A stretch of 64,000 nt of DNA, taken from Marsupella aquatica. Taxonomy: Eukaryota > Marchantiophyta. The stretch lies in contig OZ316893.1 of NCBI GenBank assembly GCA_973895155.1, positions 25,978,001 through 26,042,000 on the forward strand. Direction: 5' to 3'. Of the stretch, positions 47,690-60,398 are shown one piece after another. Positions within the stretch are counted from its first letter, which is position 1; each line of letters starts with the position of its first letter. The translations under genes were made by a program, and so were the position numbers. The notes below the pieces were generated by a model. The model worked only from the letters and a program-made list of their open reading frames with translations. It did no database searches and was not told where the DNA came from.

Positions 47690-48640
47690 AAGATTTCAAT
47701 ATAGGGTGCACGAGGCCAAGTCTTTTGCCCACAGCAGTTTTGGGTTTTCAGCCCGAACCCTGTGCAACCAGTGTATTCTACAAACCCATTCTATTCTATG
47801 TACTCTGATGCAGGGAATAACAGTGAGGACAAGGGCTCCGGAAATCATCTCATAATTGGTTTTAGATAATTCTATTTTTTTCTATTTAAATGTGTTACGG
47901 AATGCAAGTATTCGTTCAAGTAGTGCAGTGGTACGCAGGAATTCCTAAGTCTCGTGATCCGAGTGTTGACATCTAGTCATGCCTTGATTGTCTCAGTCTA
48001 ACCTGATTGAACAATTCTATCTGATGCTGCTTCAAATTAAGGAAAATACTTTTGCCACTTGATATTTATGTAGGCCAATGTCGTAACAACAGAGACAACG
48101 TTGGAGTGCTCTTTCAGTTTCAGCATCTGGTCAGGTAGTGGTTGGATCTCGAATCTGAATGGGAAACCTGCATCTACTGCAAACTTTGATATAACATACT
48201 AGTTCCTGAAAGCCACTTCATGAATGAATGATCAGTAAGAGGTGGAATTGAAGGTTCTACCAGGCTATTCCTGTCCATTCACAGGTCTAGTGAAGATGTC
48301 GAAGTAAGCTTTTTGTCATGCAGATTGTCATAGAGACAGGAGCAGACCAGCAACGGGTATTTTAACTCGACTCCCTGATATTCACGGATGTGTTTTGACA
48401 CTCTGTACCCTGGAAAGACCACCATGCCCCATGATTGTGTGGGGGCACAAATTGTCACTACCCACCCATTCCAAACTTGAGTTCCATTCCATACACTAGA
48501 GCTAAAATGCCTGAGCCAAAATGTGCCAGGTCTACAAAAATTAAAAGCAAGTCCCTTATTAGAAATGGACCGCTTGGTTCAATCCTTAGACCTTGAGGTG
48601 GTCTAAATCTTTGATAAAAAGCATGCCACATCAGAAAAAA
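47690..48640. other. 3' flank of the DHH gene
   Basis: Likely 3' UTR and intergenic sequence. No further feature. Confidence 0.4.
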
Positions 48641-48649
48641 GGGGCACAC

Positions 48650-50960
48650 TTGCAGGTGACTAGGATTGGATATGGTTTTGCAACATTGTGCCTCACAAGT
48701 TCATGTAAAAGTAGTTGCAAGACTGTGCCCAAACAAGTTCATGTAAAGTAATTGCAAGATTGTGCCCTCACAAGTTCAGCTAAAACCCGGCCAGTTCCCA
48801 CATTTGAATTGCTAAGATTGCATATCAGAGAAAACATCTTTTATTCACATTACCACTAAAGATGTGCTTCATTGAAATACTGCCCCGGTTTGAATTGCTA
48901 AGATTGGGTATCAGAGAAAACATTTTTTATTCACATTACCATTAAAGATGTGCTTAATTGAAGTACTGCCGTGGTTTTACAATACCGATAACCCAACTAG
49001 ACAAGGGTTAAGCCCATTGGTCCGACTTGTATGAGGGACAAGTCAGCTTAGGGTCTGTTCCCTTGGCACTGTAGGCCACCAGACTGCCCTCAAGGTCTCC
49101 AGCATGGTTCTCCCATAGAGGGACTGTTTGTTGATTCCACTTTGAGAAGTGTGGTTAAAAAATGATTCCCTGGGCAAGAACACAAGGGCAATGCATCGGC
49201 AAAAGTCCTCAGCAATGGAACTTCCAACCCTACACAGTCCGGGTGGAGAACCCACCCAATCGGGACGCAACACATGGTAGACGTCGAGTTAACCTTGCAA
49301 GTAACCATAGTTGAACAATGTGGCAGTTTTATAACTGCAACAACAAAAAAAACGTGGTAGTATTGTAATTAAAAACATCTTTAGTGACAACATACTTGGA
49401 TAATTGCAATTGAAAGCTACTCTTACTAGGGCCTAGTGTCTACAGTGAAGCCTTTAGACCATGACTCAGGGGCATAACTGGATGAGGGTGTGGATAGAAA
49501 ATAGAGATCGGGGCAAGTTATTGAAAAATATTTGAACATGAATTGTTAGCAATAGAAAATCAAAAATTTAGAAGGTTTCACCTCTATTTACCTTCAAAGA
49601 ATGGTAGTGAGACTATGTAATTTGACACTCCAAGAAAAAAGGGTCTAACCTACAAGTTCTTGTAGAGCTCCCTTAGGACCCTCTTGCATATAGATGGTCT
49701 GAAAACAAATTGGAGCTTACCACTCCTACATTTTTGGTAAAAAGTGCATCACAAGTCTGCACAGAATCAGCTATGGAAAACTTGCTTCATTTAAATTTAA
49801 AGGTCTGGATTAAAAGGGAATCAGCTAAGGAAAGACTTGCTTCATTTGTTCAATTAGAAATTCAAAGGTCGGGATTAACAGGGAATCAGCTAAGGATTGA
49901 CTCACTTCATTTGTTAATAAAGGTCCGAACTAAAAGCCCAGAAACTTCCAACCCTTGCCCTTCAATATGCTGACCCATCAGGATAGGAATGTGAAAAAAC
50001 TAAGAGATAAGTCTTGGGCTCTTCTCCTTGTATATGGCTAGTGGCAATTTAAGGACCTATTATTTTGAGTACTCTAGAGGAGAGGAATGTGAAAAACCAA
50101 GGGAGAAGTCTTGGACTCTCTCCTTTTATAAACTGCTATATGGTGAATACACCTTTCAGATTTTGTCTTATTCAGAGTTTTGGTGTCATATATTTGTATT
50201 CCAATGTGCCTTATGAAGGGGCAGCCTGTGTATCATATACATTTTTAATTATTTTATGGACCCATTAATTTTTAGTATTGTAAAGTATTTTGAACATATT
50301 CAGCCCCCTTACAAATTTTAATGTTTGTGATTTATTAGAGTTGAAATAAACTGCTCCACCACTGGAACATTCTCATGAATGAGAGAAGTGATTCTGATTG
50401 TGTCTTAAGTTCTCCTCATGTCTTTCTTTCCTAAGTTTATGGTTTTTATTGAAATGGGTGTCATTCATGAGGACATTGAATTAAGTGCACACATGTACCA
50501 TCCTTGATTATACTTTTCATTGGTCACTGTGCACAAATCCTTCTAGTTATGTTCTCATATTTTATTTATCACTACAAGACAAAAACTCAAGCATGTTCCA
50601 GGATGAGCATGCTATATATAGCTAGTGACAATTTTAGGACCTATTAGGGTGTGTCAAAGCACAGTTGTAATTCAATTACGGTTCAAGACATACAATGCTG
50701 TTAGGTCAAAACAAAATCACTATGGGCTACCAAACTGAGTATCCCATAAGGATGATACTTCCAAAAAAAATAAAGTAGTAACATTTTGGTTAGAGGAGAA
50801 TTATGTGGGGAGAATTTTGACACACCCTATTATTTTGAGTACAAATATTCTCTACATGCAAGGCAAGTAGTAACATTTTGGTTACAGGAGAATTATGTGG
50901 GGAGAATTTTGACACACCCTATTATTTTGAATACAAATATTTTCTACATGCAAGGCTGCC
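48650..50960 (+). repeat. series of independent local tandem duplications
   Basis: Visible arrays: 48655-48785, three ~45-bp units of 'TGTGCCTCACAAGTTCATGT'; 48803-48974, two 86-bp units beginning 'TTTGAATTGCTAAGATTG'; 49765-49935, three ~63-bp units of 'GGGAATCAGCTAAGG...ACTTGCTTCATTTGTT'; 49990-50125, two units around 'GGAATGTGAAAAACCAAGGG'; 50773-50955, two 92-bp units with 'AATTATGTGGGGAGAATTTT'. Each array has its own sequence, so these are separate events. The TFIIIC promoter begins to the right. Confidence 0.82.
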
Positions 50961-51201
50961 CTTGTAAGATCACTCGCCAAGACCTTTCGGTCTTGAGGTC
51001 GATCCCGAGCAGCAGCCGCTCAGCGGTAACACGTCTGGAGGTCGATCCCGAGCACGAGCGCCTCGGGTGGTCACACTTCTTGACGCTATAGCACCTCAGT
51101 GTGGCCTGCTCTGAAGCGAGCGCGAAGAAAAGTGGAGAGCAAACTCATCTCGCGGCGATCGAATAGCTTCAGCAGCAGCAGCAGCAGACGCAGATTTGTT
51201 C

Positions 51202-54200
51202 ATGGTAGAGAAAGAGATGGAGGATGACGAGGAATTCGGTGATGCTGTTGTCCACGGGGTGCAGCAGCAGCAGCAGCAGCAGCAGGAACAGCAGGAACAG
51301 CAGGACCTCGGCCTCTCCAGAGACTTGGACGCGAGCGCAGTGATTCCGTCGCAAGCAGTGCCGGTCGTTGGAGTGCCGAATTATCCCGACTGCATCAAAT
51401 GGTCGGAAGAAAATCTGCTGGCCATCGGCGCAGGGCATCTCGTCACAATTCTGGTAAGCGTGCATTACTGGTTCGCGTTTTCAAGGCTTTTGGTCCAGAA
51501 ATTGCCTGCCTGTTTCTTTTATTGGTTTCTTCGTTTGCTGTTTGAATGTTTTGCTTAGGGGTTTTCACCTCAGTCTGGTTGGTGCAATTGTCAATTTCGT
51601 TAATCCTTTACGTGAGGACTCTTTGCGAGGACAATGTGTTTCCTACCTGTTTATTATTGCCGTCTTCTTTGCTAGAGGTTTGGTTAAGTTGATGGTTTGG
51701 CCTAAGGTTTTCTGCACATTCTGGTGGAGAAGAAATTTCCGGGAGTCGTTAGTACAGAAAGAGTGCGCAAGAGCAATGCGCTTCTTTCGTCTGTCCAAGA
51801 AAAAATTGATGATTTTAAAGTCATTTCTTGGGAACCAATGGTAAATATGAGTTGGAGAGGGTTTAAGGTTGGAGACTCTGAATATTGCATGGTTGTGGTG
51901 TATATCCACTTCATCTCTTGTGCGTTTATCAATGCTGCACTTTCTCTCTTTTTTTGGTTTTTGTTTGTGGAGTTTGAGCCCACGTAATTTTTTCTGAAGG
52001 CCTGTGAAGTGTGCTTCTATTGCTTGGGCGGCTTTGTCCTAATTCAATTCTCTGATGTGGAAATTACCCCTCATAAAGAGACCGAGCAGCTGAAACGTAT
52101 TGGTTTGTGAGCTCTCTCCTTAGTAAGGTTGTTTGGGTCGTGGGAACTTTATTGTACCAAACTGTGCTTTAGGCTTCGGGTGTTTTTGCCTGAAATGACG
52201 CGGTGGTCACGGATGTTGACTGATTCCAGAATCCAGCCTCCATGGGCGGTCCGAGGGGGTTTGTTCCAGTTGCCACGAGCCCCATTTTTGACTTCGGGAG
52301 GGTGCAGCTCGAAGGTATGATACCTTAAACCGAATAGAAAACATTAGTTTGAAAAGCGTCATTTCGAGCAATTTTTGTGGTTTTGTGTTTCTTTTTGCAT
52401 GTACACTAGGTGAAATGAGGGAGCAGGAAATAAGTAATATCTCGATTTTTGCTTCGTAGGTTAGCAGTGCCCCAAGTAAAGAAGGGTCTGCGTTCCGTTT
52501 TACATATCTGCTGCACAGCGGACAACTTAGGTGACAAATATTTTCTGTACAGAAGAAGTGATCCAAGGATCTGATCAAAATGCAGTGAGGGGCTTGAGCG
52601 TTCGAGTACTCTGCTTTGTTTTAGAATGGAGAAATCTGTTGTCTACAACAGCTATGCATTCTGGGATGTTAGATCGGATCTCTAGTCCTGGATGTAAACT
52701 AATAGAATCCCTGCGTATTACATCTTGAAAGCCTAGATATATAAATACTAAAATTGGGGTACCACCACAAAATTTGAGTGGACCGAACTGATGAAATGTC
52801 AGGCAGATTGTTGAGTTCACAGTTTTCCCTCGCCAATCTGCTGTTTGACCCTTGATTTTTCTTGATTACAGATTTAAAGGCTCATTCACTTTTTGAAATC
52901 TGTTTGGGTAGAGATCCACGGCCAGGAGTGCGCTCGATTGACTGGTCACCCCTGGGTTTAGCTCAAAATGGAGGGTCTGTTCACAAACTCTTTTTGGTTG
53001 TTAGTATCTGCTAATTGGACATGCATACCTTGGTCCTCTCGAACTCTGTACGACATATATTAAATTTTGCACAAGCAGTTCTCACCAATAAAGTGCTCCT
53101 TGTGAGAGTGCCAAGGAGATTGTTAGGACGTGGAATATAATAGTATTGATTGTGTGAGCCACTTTGGCCAATTACCATCTCCTATAGCTAATAGTTGTGA
53201 ATAAAGACTTACGTTATTATTACAATTTCATGTGTTTAGCAAAATTGGTGCCCTGAACACTCAAATGGATTCTTGGGAGTGTTCTTGCAGGTCCTTGTTG
53301 GCTGTTTGCACTACTGACGGCCGAGTGAAGGTGTACCGCACACCATTCTGTGACTTTCAGTCCGAGTGGATAGAGGTATGGATAATGTTCTTGGGGCACA
53401 TGATTACTCCAATCTAGAACAGTCAAGACTGTAATGTAGAAGCACGATGCCAGGTTTAGTCTCTCGTAGTTTGGAGGGCAAAATTTGTGCTGGCTCTTAT
53501 GTGGAACGCTTTAACCACAATGCGCAGATCATAGACCTTTCAGAAATGGTCTTCAATTACTGCTTGAAAGATGACTTCCGGGAAGCAGACCAAGCAGCTG
53601 TACAGCTAGCTCTGGTATGCCTGCCCCCCCCTTTTCCGTCTTGGCTTTGTGTTAATGATTAATTTTAGATGCACTGAGTGTTTGAGTTACCCTTTTCTGT
53701 ACGATGTATGACAAGTTTCATGGAGACATGTCTATTCTACCTCTGCAGGAAGAAGAGACGATTCCCGCACCTCTAAAGTGGGGTTTCAGGATTAAAAGAA
53801 AATTTGACGATGATGCGGAGCCACAGCATCGGAAAGTACAGAAAGCGAGGCATCAGTGAGCTCTTGTAGCCATTATCTTGTCTGTGGAGTTGTGCTAAAT
53901 TTATGTTCTCTTGGTGCCTGGAAATGTTGCAGTTCGGAGTCAGTGTGGAGTGAACTCTGGTTAGTGTCATGAGAATGACTTGCGCCACTATGCTACTTCT
54001 TCTTGCCGAACTTGTCTTTCTAACGCTCGGTTACCAAAATTGTATTGTCTTGTAAGTCAGAGTGTAATGCTGGACGTAGTGTGAACCTGATTACTGAATT
54101 GCAGTACGACAGGCAAACTTGTTGGAGGAGATATAGTGACACCAACTGGTCCTGACGTGTTACTCACCCCCAACGTAGATCAACAGAAGCCGGCCAGAAT

Positions 54201-57200
54201 GGTCCCCGATGAAGGTCAAACAACAATGATCGAGCAGGGGTCTCGCGTGGAGGTGAGACAGTTGAATTCTGAGATGTTTACCTGTTATGAGTCCTCTCAC
54301 AAAGGAAAAAGTAACAAGGGGTTCGTGAGCGATGCTCTTCTGAACATTGTATACATTCTCAAATAGATCCCAAATGCTTGTCACTAATTGGGCTATCACG
54401 CATTCACACTTCCACGCTTCCCCACTCCCGCATTTCCACACTCCCGCAGATGGTAGAATGCATTTCGCACAGGCCATTTTATAGCTGATCATGAGAAATT
54501 GGAACTGAAGGTGCTGGAAGAGGATGAAGACGTGCAATACTGGGTTGGTGGATTCGTTGCTGAGATCGTGAATGGGGAAGCTTTGGTCAAGCTTGATCGC
54601 CCACAGTACGGTATAACTTTTCTTCAAGATGCTTTACCACCTATAATCCCCTCTTTATGCTCCCCCACTGTGGGCGGTCAATCTTGAAATGGTACTTTCA
54701 CAGTTTACAGAGTCGATGTGTCACTGTCTTTAAAGGTCAAGCAGGACTCTCGATGGTGGTCTGAGTCCGTGTTGACATAGCAAATTCATGCTGCAAATTG
54801 TTCTCCAAGTGAAAGAAAATCGTCGTTGTCCTGTGAAGGATAGTATTTTCTACTGAATCATCACGAATCAGCCACATTTTTGTAAGAATTTTAGGCTGGA
54901 AATGTACCTGAGTTGTCTGAGCTTCCAGTTTGCCTGATTCTTGTATCAAGTTGAGAAGGTCTAGATGAACTGATTGGAGCTATTGCGTGCTATCAAACAG
55001 GAGCAATGGAAGAGTGGGTCCCTCTTCGTGTGACTAGTGAGACTGACAGCGAAAAGACTGAAAAGGCGTTTCCTGGAAATTCAAGTTGTCAGCGAGATGG
55101 TAAACAAGTCATGCACATTTGGCGACCTAGAATTCGTCCCGAAATAACTACAGAGACTCTGGAAAAATGTTTAACCGTTGAGGCAGGTGGTGAAAGATCA
55201 CTAGTAAATGGGGACTTGGTAGAAGCATGGATAAATGACAGGTGGCAAGAAGGAACAGTATTAGAAGTTCGAGGATCTGATGTACTGGTGAACTTCTCTG
55301 CTAGCTCTATGAAGGCTACAGTAGAACTAAAAACTTTAAGGCTAGCACCAATTTGGCATGGGAATAGGTGGACGTGGAAATCAATTAGCGCAGTCTCAAA
55401 TCAGAAGACTTCTTTAGTTTGTCATAATGGCAGCGATACATGCGTTTCACCAAGTGTGGAGCCAATTGGGCACGATTTGTCTTATGACTCCAACGAGAGA
55501 CAATTCGTTGGACAAAGAGAGCGTCAAATTCAGAGGGTGGGAGGCGCAAACGACCCTGAACATATGCCAGCAACCCTTGTACTATACACAGAGCAGGGTT
55601 CTCTTTCGTCTCCTGTACCATCAGGATCTGGGCAAGAGTCGCGTCAAGATATGACTCAAGAGACCAAACAGGTAAGAATAGGAGCTGCAATAGTCCAATG
55701 GCCCCCGTTGCCCTAGCTTGAATGGTTCAGAAAAGGCTTTGTCGCAAATTATGTTTTTCTTAGTCTCCATAGGTTCTAATTCATTTGGCTTGTGACATTC
55801 AGAAGTCCTACTCAAGGGTCTACAAAAGAAGAGGCGTTGCAACGGCCCCCCCTCCAGCTGATTCAGTTGGATCAACTCGACCAACTAGGACCAGAAGGCT
55901 TCCCAGCAAACTCAGAAGTGAAGATACAATGGCCTGGATGAAGGACGCTGATGTGTCAATGCTTTCGGAGCATGATTTGGGACACGAGAACGTGCGAAAT
56001 GACAAAGATACAGATTATGTGCAGCAGGTGAAAAGTGTGAAGGACGGAACCAAGACAAAGCACGCAAGAATTATAAAACACACTGCTGAAGTGAAAGAGG
56101 CAAAAAATGCCACGGTTACTGGTAAAGTGAAGGAAGCTAAACGTGATAAATCCGGTGAAAAGGAAGAGCATGACAACTATGAAAGTAAAGTGAAGCAAAA
56201 GTGGATCAGTCCAAATGCCTATGCTGCTCGCAGTGAATTCTTGGCACCTTTGTCAGTAGCTTGGTCTCCTCAATGTCAAGACCAGGGTAGTAACGCTGGT
56301 GATGGAGGACTGGAACCTCGAAAATTTGTTCTCCTTGGAGCTGGAATGAAATCTGGTAGAGTTAGTCTGTGGAGAATTGCTTATCCTTCCGTGTACTCCA
56401 TTGACCATTCACACAGACCGGGGGCCACCAGTTTTCTGGGCTTCTTAGTCGTGCATGAGTCGTGGGTTACTAATCTTAGCTGGGCCAGCTGCTGTAATTT
56501 TAACCTTGCGAAGCTCCCTACGCATGCTTTTCTCGAAAGTGACCGCCCGTTAGGTGATACACTCCTGCTGGCTACTGGTTGTGCTGATGGAAGGTAATAT
56601 TCTAAAATTTCAATGCTCAGTTTTTGTTTCCGAGCTTGAACTGTCGCTGCTTGCCATTCTTAATGCTTTATTTTTGAGTCATGTAGATTGGGGTAGCAGT
56701 ATGAGTGAGGTCACAGCAGATGGGTCTTAATTCTCAGAACTGCAATTTTCCTTAAGTTTAGAGAAATCTTGTGTCTTAATAGTGTACCGAGGTGGAACTT
56801 TGTGCCACACTTGATTTAAACTTGATGATAAGGGCAGTCATGTGTTCAAATGCTCATTTGTTTTCATCTTCCATATGGTTTTCTCCTCCTTCCACATGGT
56901 TTTCTCCTCCTTCCACATATGTCGACACTTAATTGTTTGGGACAGTCCTAAATTCATGCAGTTTAGGATATGTGAATGTGGTCTTTCTTTATCCTATATC
57001 AGTTCGTATTGTATGGGATGCATGAATCTTTCTCCACTTATTCGTAAGGGTTTTGTATGGCAGTGTGAAATTATGGGCTGGACTTTCCAGGGAACTTACT
57101 GGTCCAGAGTGCGTTCCATTTAAGCTTGTGGAGGAGGTAGGTTAAAAGTCACATGTTTACCCCTATATATTGACCGCTCTATCCAGGATGAAAAAGTTTA

Positions 57201-60200
57201 TTCGATATGCTGAATCGTATGTCAGTGTTCATTCGATATGCTAAATATGCGCAATGTCAGTATATTTGAGGCAAGCATTGTGAGCGAGAGTATTTTAATC
57301 TGAACTTTTCTTGAGAAAGCGGCCTTCTGGTCAGTGATTTTTCACTTGTGGAGGGCAGGTTGTGAAAGCGGACAGCGTACCAGTAACAGCGCTGGCATTA
57401 CTTGTTCCTCCACGATCTAGTGACATAGCACTTTTGGCAGTTGGAAAGGGATCAGGCAGTGTGGGGGTGTGGGAGCTAAAATCATCAGGAATTTTTCACC
57501 AGATTTACGTGCAAAATCGTGCACACCAACAAATGGTGAAAATCTCTGACGCATCTAAATCTGCTTTTGTTCGGTACCTCTCCAATGATTGCATTATTAT
57601 AAGCAGATAATTTAAAAGGATACGAAGTGTCCCCAAGGATGACATGAAATGTGTTCTTGTTTGTGCAGGTTACTGGATTTTCGTGGACTTGTGATGGCCG
57701 ATGTCTATATAGTTGTGGACAGGTTGTTCTCACAAATTTCAATTATCGTCATTTCGTCTACGTCTAGGTTTACCTACAGTGCCACATTTAAATTAAGCAC
57801 TCAATTTTCTTATGTTTTTGTGTCCGTAGGACTGGTTGATTCACATGTAAAATGTCGATTACCTTTTGTTCTCCTTTTCTAGATTTGTTACTCTATACCG
57901 CGCTAGTTGACGTGCGCTCCGGGTTGTGTGTTCCCAGGACTCTTTGAAGCGCTGGGACGTCTCTCAAAAGCAGTTGCTGCCCTTACCTTTCCCTGATGGC
58001 AGTTCTTTATTCTCACCCAATACCGCATCAGATGTAAGTGATGACCTGTTGCTGGGAAGTTCTATTTGGGAAGTTGTTATCTGGTTTTATAAATTTCTAT
58101 CAGTTGATCTATGATCTTAATAAGGTTTGAGCTCGACAACAATCTTGTCGAAAGCCCAGTCATTCTTATTGCAAGTGGCAAATTGTTGGTACCTTCTTAA
58201 CTAAACCATAGAGAAACTTTCAATACTTCGATGGGATTTCTAATGTATTTCAACATGTTGGTATTCTGGGATAAGTCTAAGAAGTAAAAGTGAGAGATCC
58301 TGCTTCATTTTGAATTGTACCATTTGTCTGATTTTCATGGAAGTGGTCTCTTAAAGAGTCTTTACACGTTAGGATTCTGACGGTGACTTGTGAAAGTTGT
58401 TTTTTGTTCAGATTTGCAGTTTGGAGACATTGGAGTCTCTCTTTGGGGTTACGTTGTCTCCTAACGGTCTTGCCTTAGCTGCTGTAAGCAATAGCATTTC
58501 ATGAGCCACCCCATGATCTGTTTGGAGCTGTAGTTATTTTTAATCCGATTCAAGTTGGTTCATTGCTATTTCTATGTCATCGACATTTTCCTTCTAGGTC
58601 ATCTGCAATTAGATTCTAGTCATGCAGATCCTGCTTGTGGACATTCTTCATGTACTGCACTTAGCTCTAATGGCTGTTCTTCAAGCATAAGTTCTACTCG
58701 TTGAGATAAGGTTGTCCACCAGGTTGTACAGGATTTTAAAAGTGGGTCTCCTTTTGTGATCAGGTCCGAGGCATTGCAAGTGACCTGTTAGATCAAATGT
58801 ACCAAGCTAGGCAAGATTCTACAGTAACTCATACTGCAATTGTCACAAGACGTAACTGAAAATGTCCCGTGTTATTATTGAAGAGAAGATATGAGATAAA
58901 ATTTAGTGAAGACGTTTCTTGTTGGATTGTTTTCCCGAGTGTTCAGTGGATCTGAGGTAGTAGTTTGACCTCAGTTGATTTCTGTACCTGTGAAATGCAT
59001 CACCGCCTAGCCAGATGGCTGCAGTTGTGTTCTATTTTTTCCCTTCCGTGTCACTCTTAGATTTCCTGATATTGTTCTGCTTTTGTTCTTTGCTCCTCAA
59101 AGTCGCTTTGCACAAGTTCTGAGTCAGTCAATCTGTTTCTCCAGGTCACAGAAGGGCATGGTGCAACTCTTTTGGCTGGGTAATGAGCATATTGATGTCA
59201 AGGACGCGAACCGTACTAGTCTGGCTAATATTGCAAGTTCTCCCAAAGCTATGCCGGGGTATGATCTGGCTTGTTGGGAGTTGAGTATGATTGATGCATT
59301 GGAGGCTCTGGAAGACCCACGGAAAAGTTTAGTTCTCTGGGATGTGGTTGCTGCATTGTCTTCATTGAAGGAGAGACTTGGCACAGAAGGAGTGGTTGCG
59401 ATCCTTTCAAAATGGTTGTCAAGCTGGGGACCAGAACAAGGTGCAGTGGGAGCAGTGGACTCACATAAAAGGTCGAATGGAAGCTTCCAGAAAGCGATCC
59501 TTGAGGCAAGCTGTCGCAGGCTACAACTGCTGAATGTTCTTTATAGACGTTTGTTTTTTTCTCATACCAAGACGGACATGGTGAGAGCTCATTCTTCCGA
59601 AGATTCTAGCAAAGGGGAAGGACAGGAAGGTGAATTGTGGAGGGAGGGATTATACCTTGTGGAACATGAACTTCGGCAACGCCTTGTACACCTAAATTTG
59701 CAAAGTGCTGTTTATGAAGTCAACAATCTCAACTATGCAACGCAAGGACGCAGTTGTTTGTGGATAAACCTGCTTGTGGAATGGGTGCTTAGTAATGTCC
59801 ACTCAGTTGACCCACGGTTGGGAAAGCTGGCTAATATGCTGCAGGCTGCTCAAGGGAAAATGTACGATATCCAAACTCCCTGTCGTTCATATATTAAGAT
59901 TTCAGTTCTATCCGACTCATTAAGAGTTCACCCGGCTCATGACCAAAACTTTCATGGCTTTCTGACTTTTACGAAACCTTCTGCATCGTGAGTGTGGTAC
60001 TGATCAAATACGGGTTGGGGGCAATGGTTGCATTTGGCAGACGCGTGAGCCTGGGGGCACCAAGTTCAATGGAGGCTTGCACGTTCTGTGATTCAAGCGT
60101 GTCGCTCGAGTCTCCAGAAATAGCAACTTGCTTTGGTCCGGGGAAGCATCGCTTAGAGCGCTGCTCTGTTTCCTTGCAGGTTTGTCCTCCTGTATGCTTA

Positions 60201-60398
60201 TGGCATTGCAGCTGTTGTGGGCGGTCAGCCACGAAACTGCCTTCCTCCTTGTTTCTTTCTCTTTCCTCAATGGAGCAGATAGCAGGGCTTCCACTTCCTC
60301 TATTTACTCATGCTGATGCTTTCCCCTTCTGCCCTTTCTGTGGCATATTAATGCATCGGCTTCTCCCCAATTTTTTTCTGACGCCTTCATTGGTGTAG
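51202..60398 (+). CDS. TFIIIC delta/90-kDa subunit-like protein with tandem Agenet modules
   Basis: Nineteen exons: 51202-51453, 52230-52314, 52465-52530, 52914-52974, 53291-53375, 53528-53614, 53749-53855, 54105-54252, 54496-54610, 55001-55671, 55803-56593, 57064-57136, 57359-57535, 57668-57721, 57938-58033, 58412-58483, 58764-58810, 59145-59987 and 60041-60398. They sum to 4188 bases (1395 aa), in phase. TFIIIC binds internal promoters of tRNA and 5S genes and recruits TFIIIB in the nucleus. A polyQ tract follows the start. WSEENLLAIGAGHLVTIL, FDFGRVQLE and LAVCTTDGRVKVY are the N-terminal WD propeller. Residues about 213-700 hold a basic KRKF stretch and two Agenet-like modules (DVQYWVGGFVAE...EEWVPLR; GDLVEAWINDRWQEGTVLEV...LRLAPIW). 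WD sequence resumes at ARSEFLAPLSVAWSP and GCADG. The C-terminus has paired zinc motifs (CSCCGR, CPFCGILMHRL). Exon 9's acceptor is the least certain junction; exon 17 uses a GC donor. Confidence 0.86.
51468..51845 (+). repeat. intron-1 segment shared with the DHH gene, copy 2
   Basis: Starts 15 bp after the first coding exon of the TFIIIC gene and matches 45008-45380, which starts about 70 bp after the first coding exon of the DHH gene. Neither copy has an open frame of its own that is conserved between the two. Confidence 0.9.
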
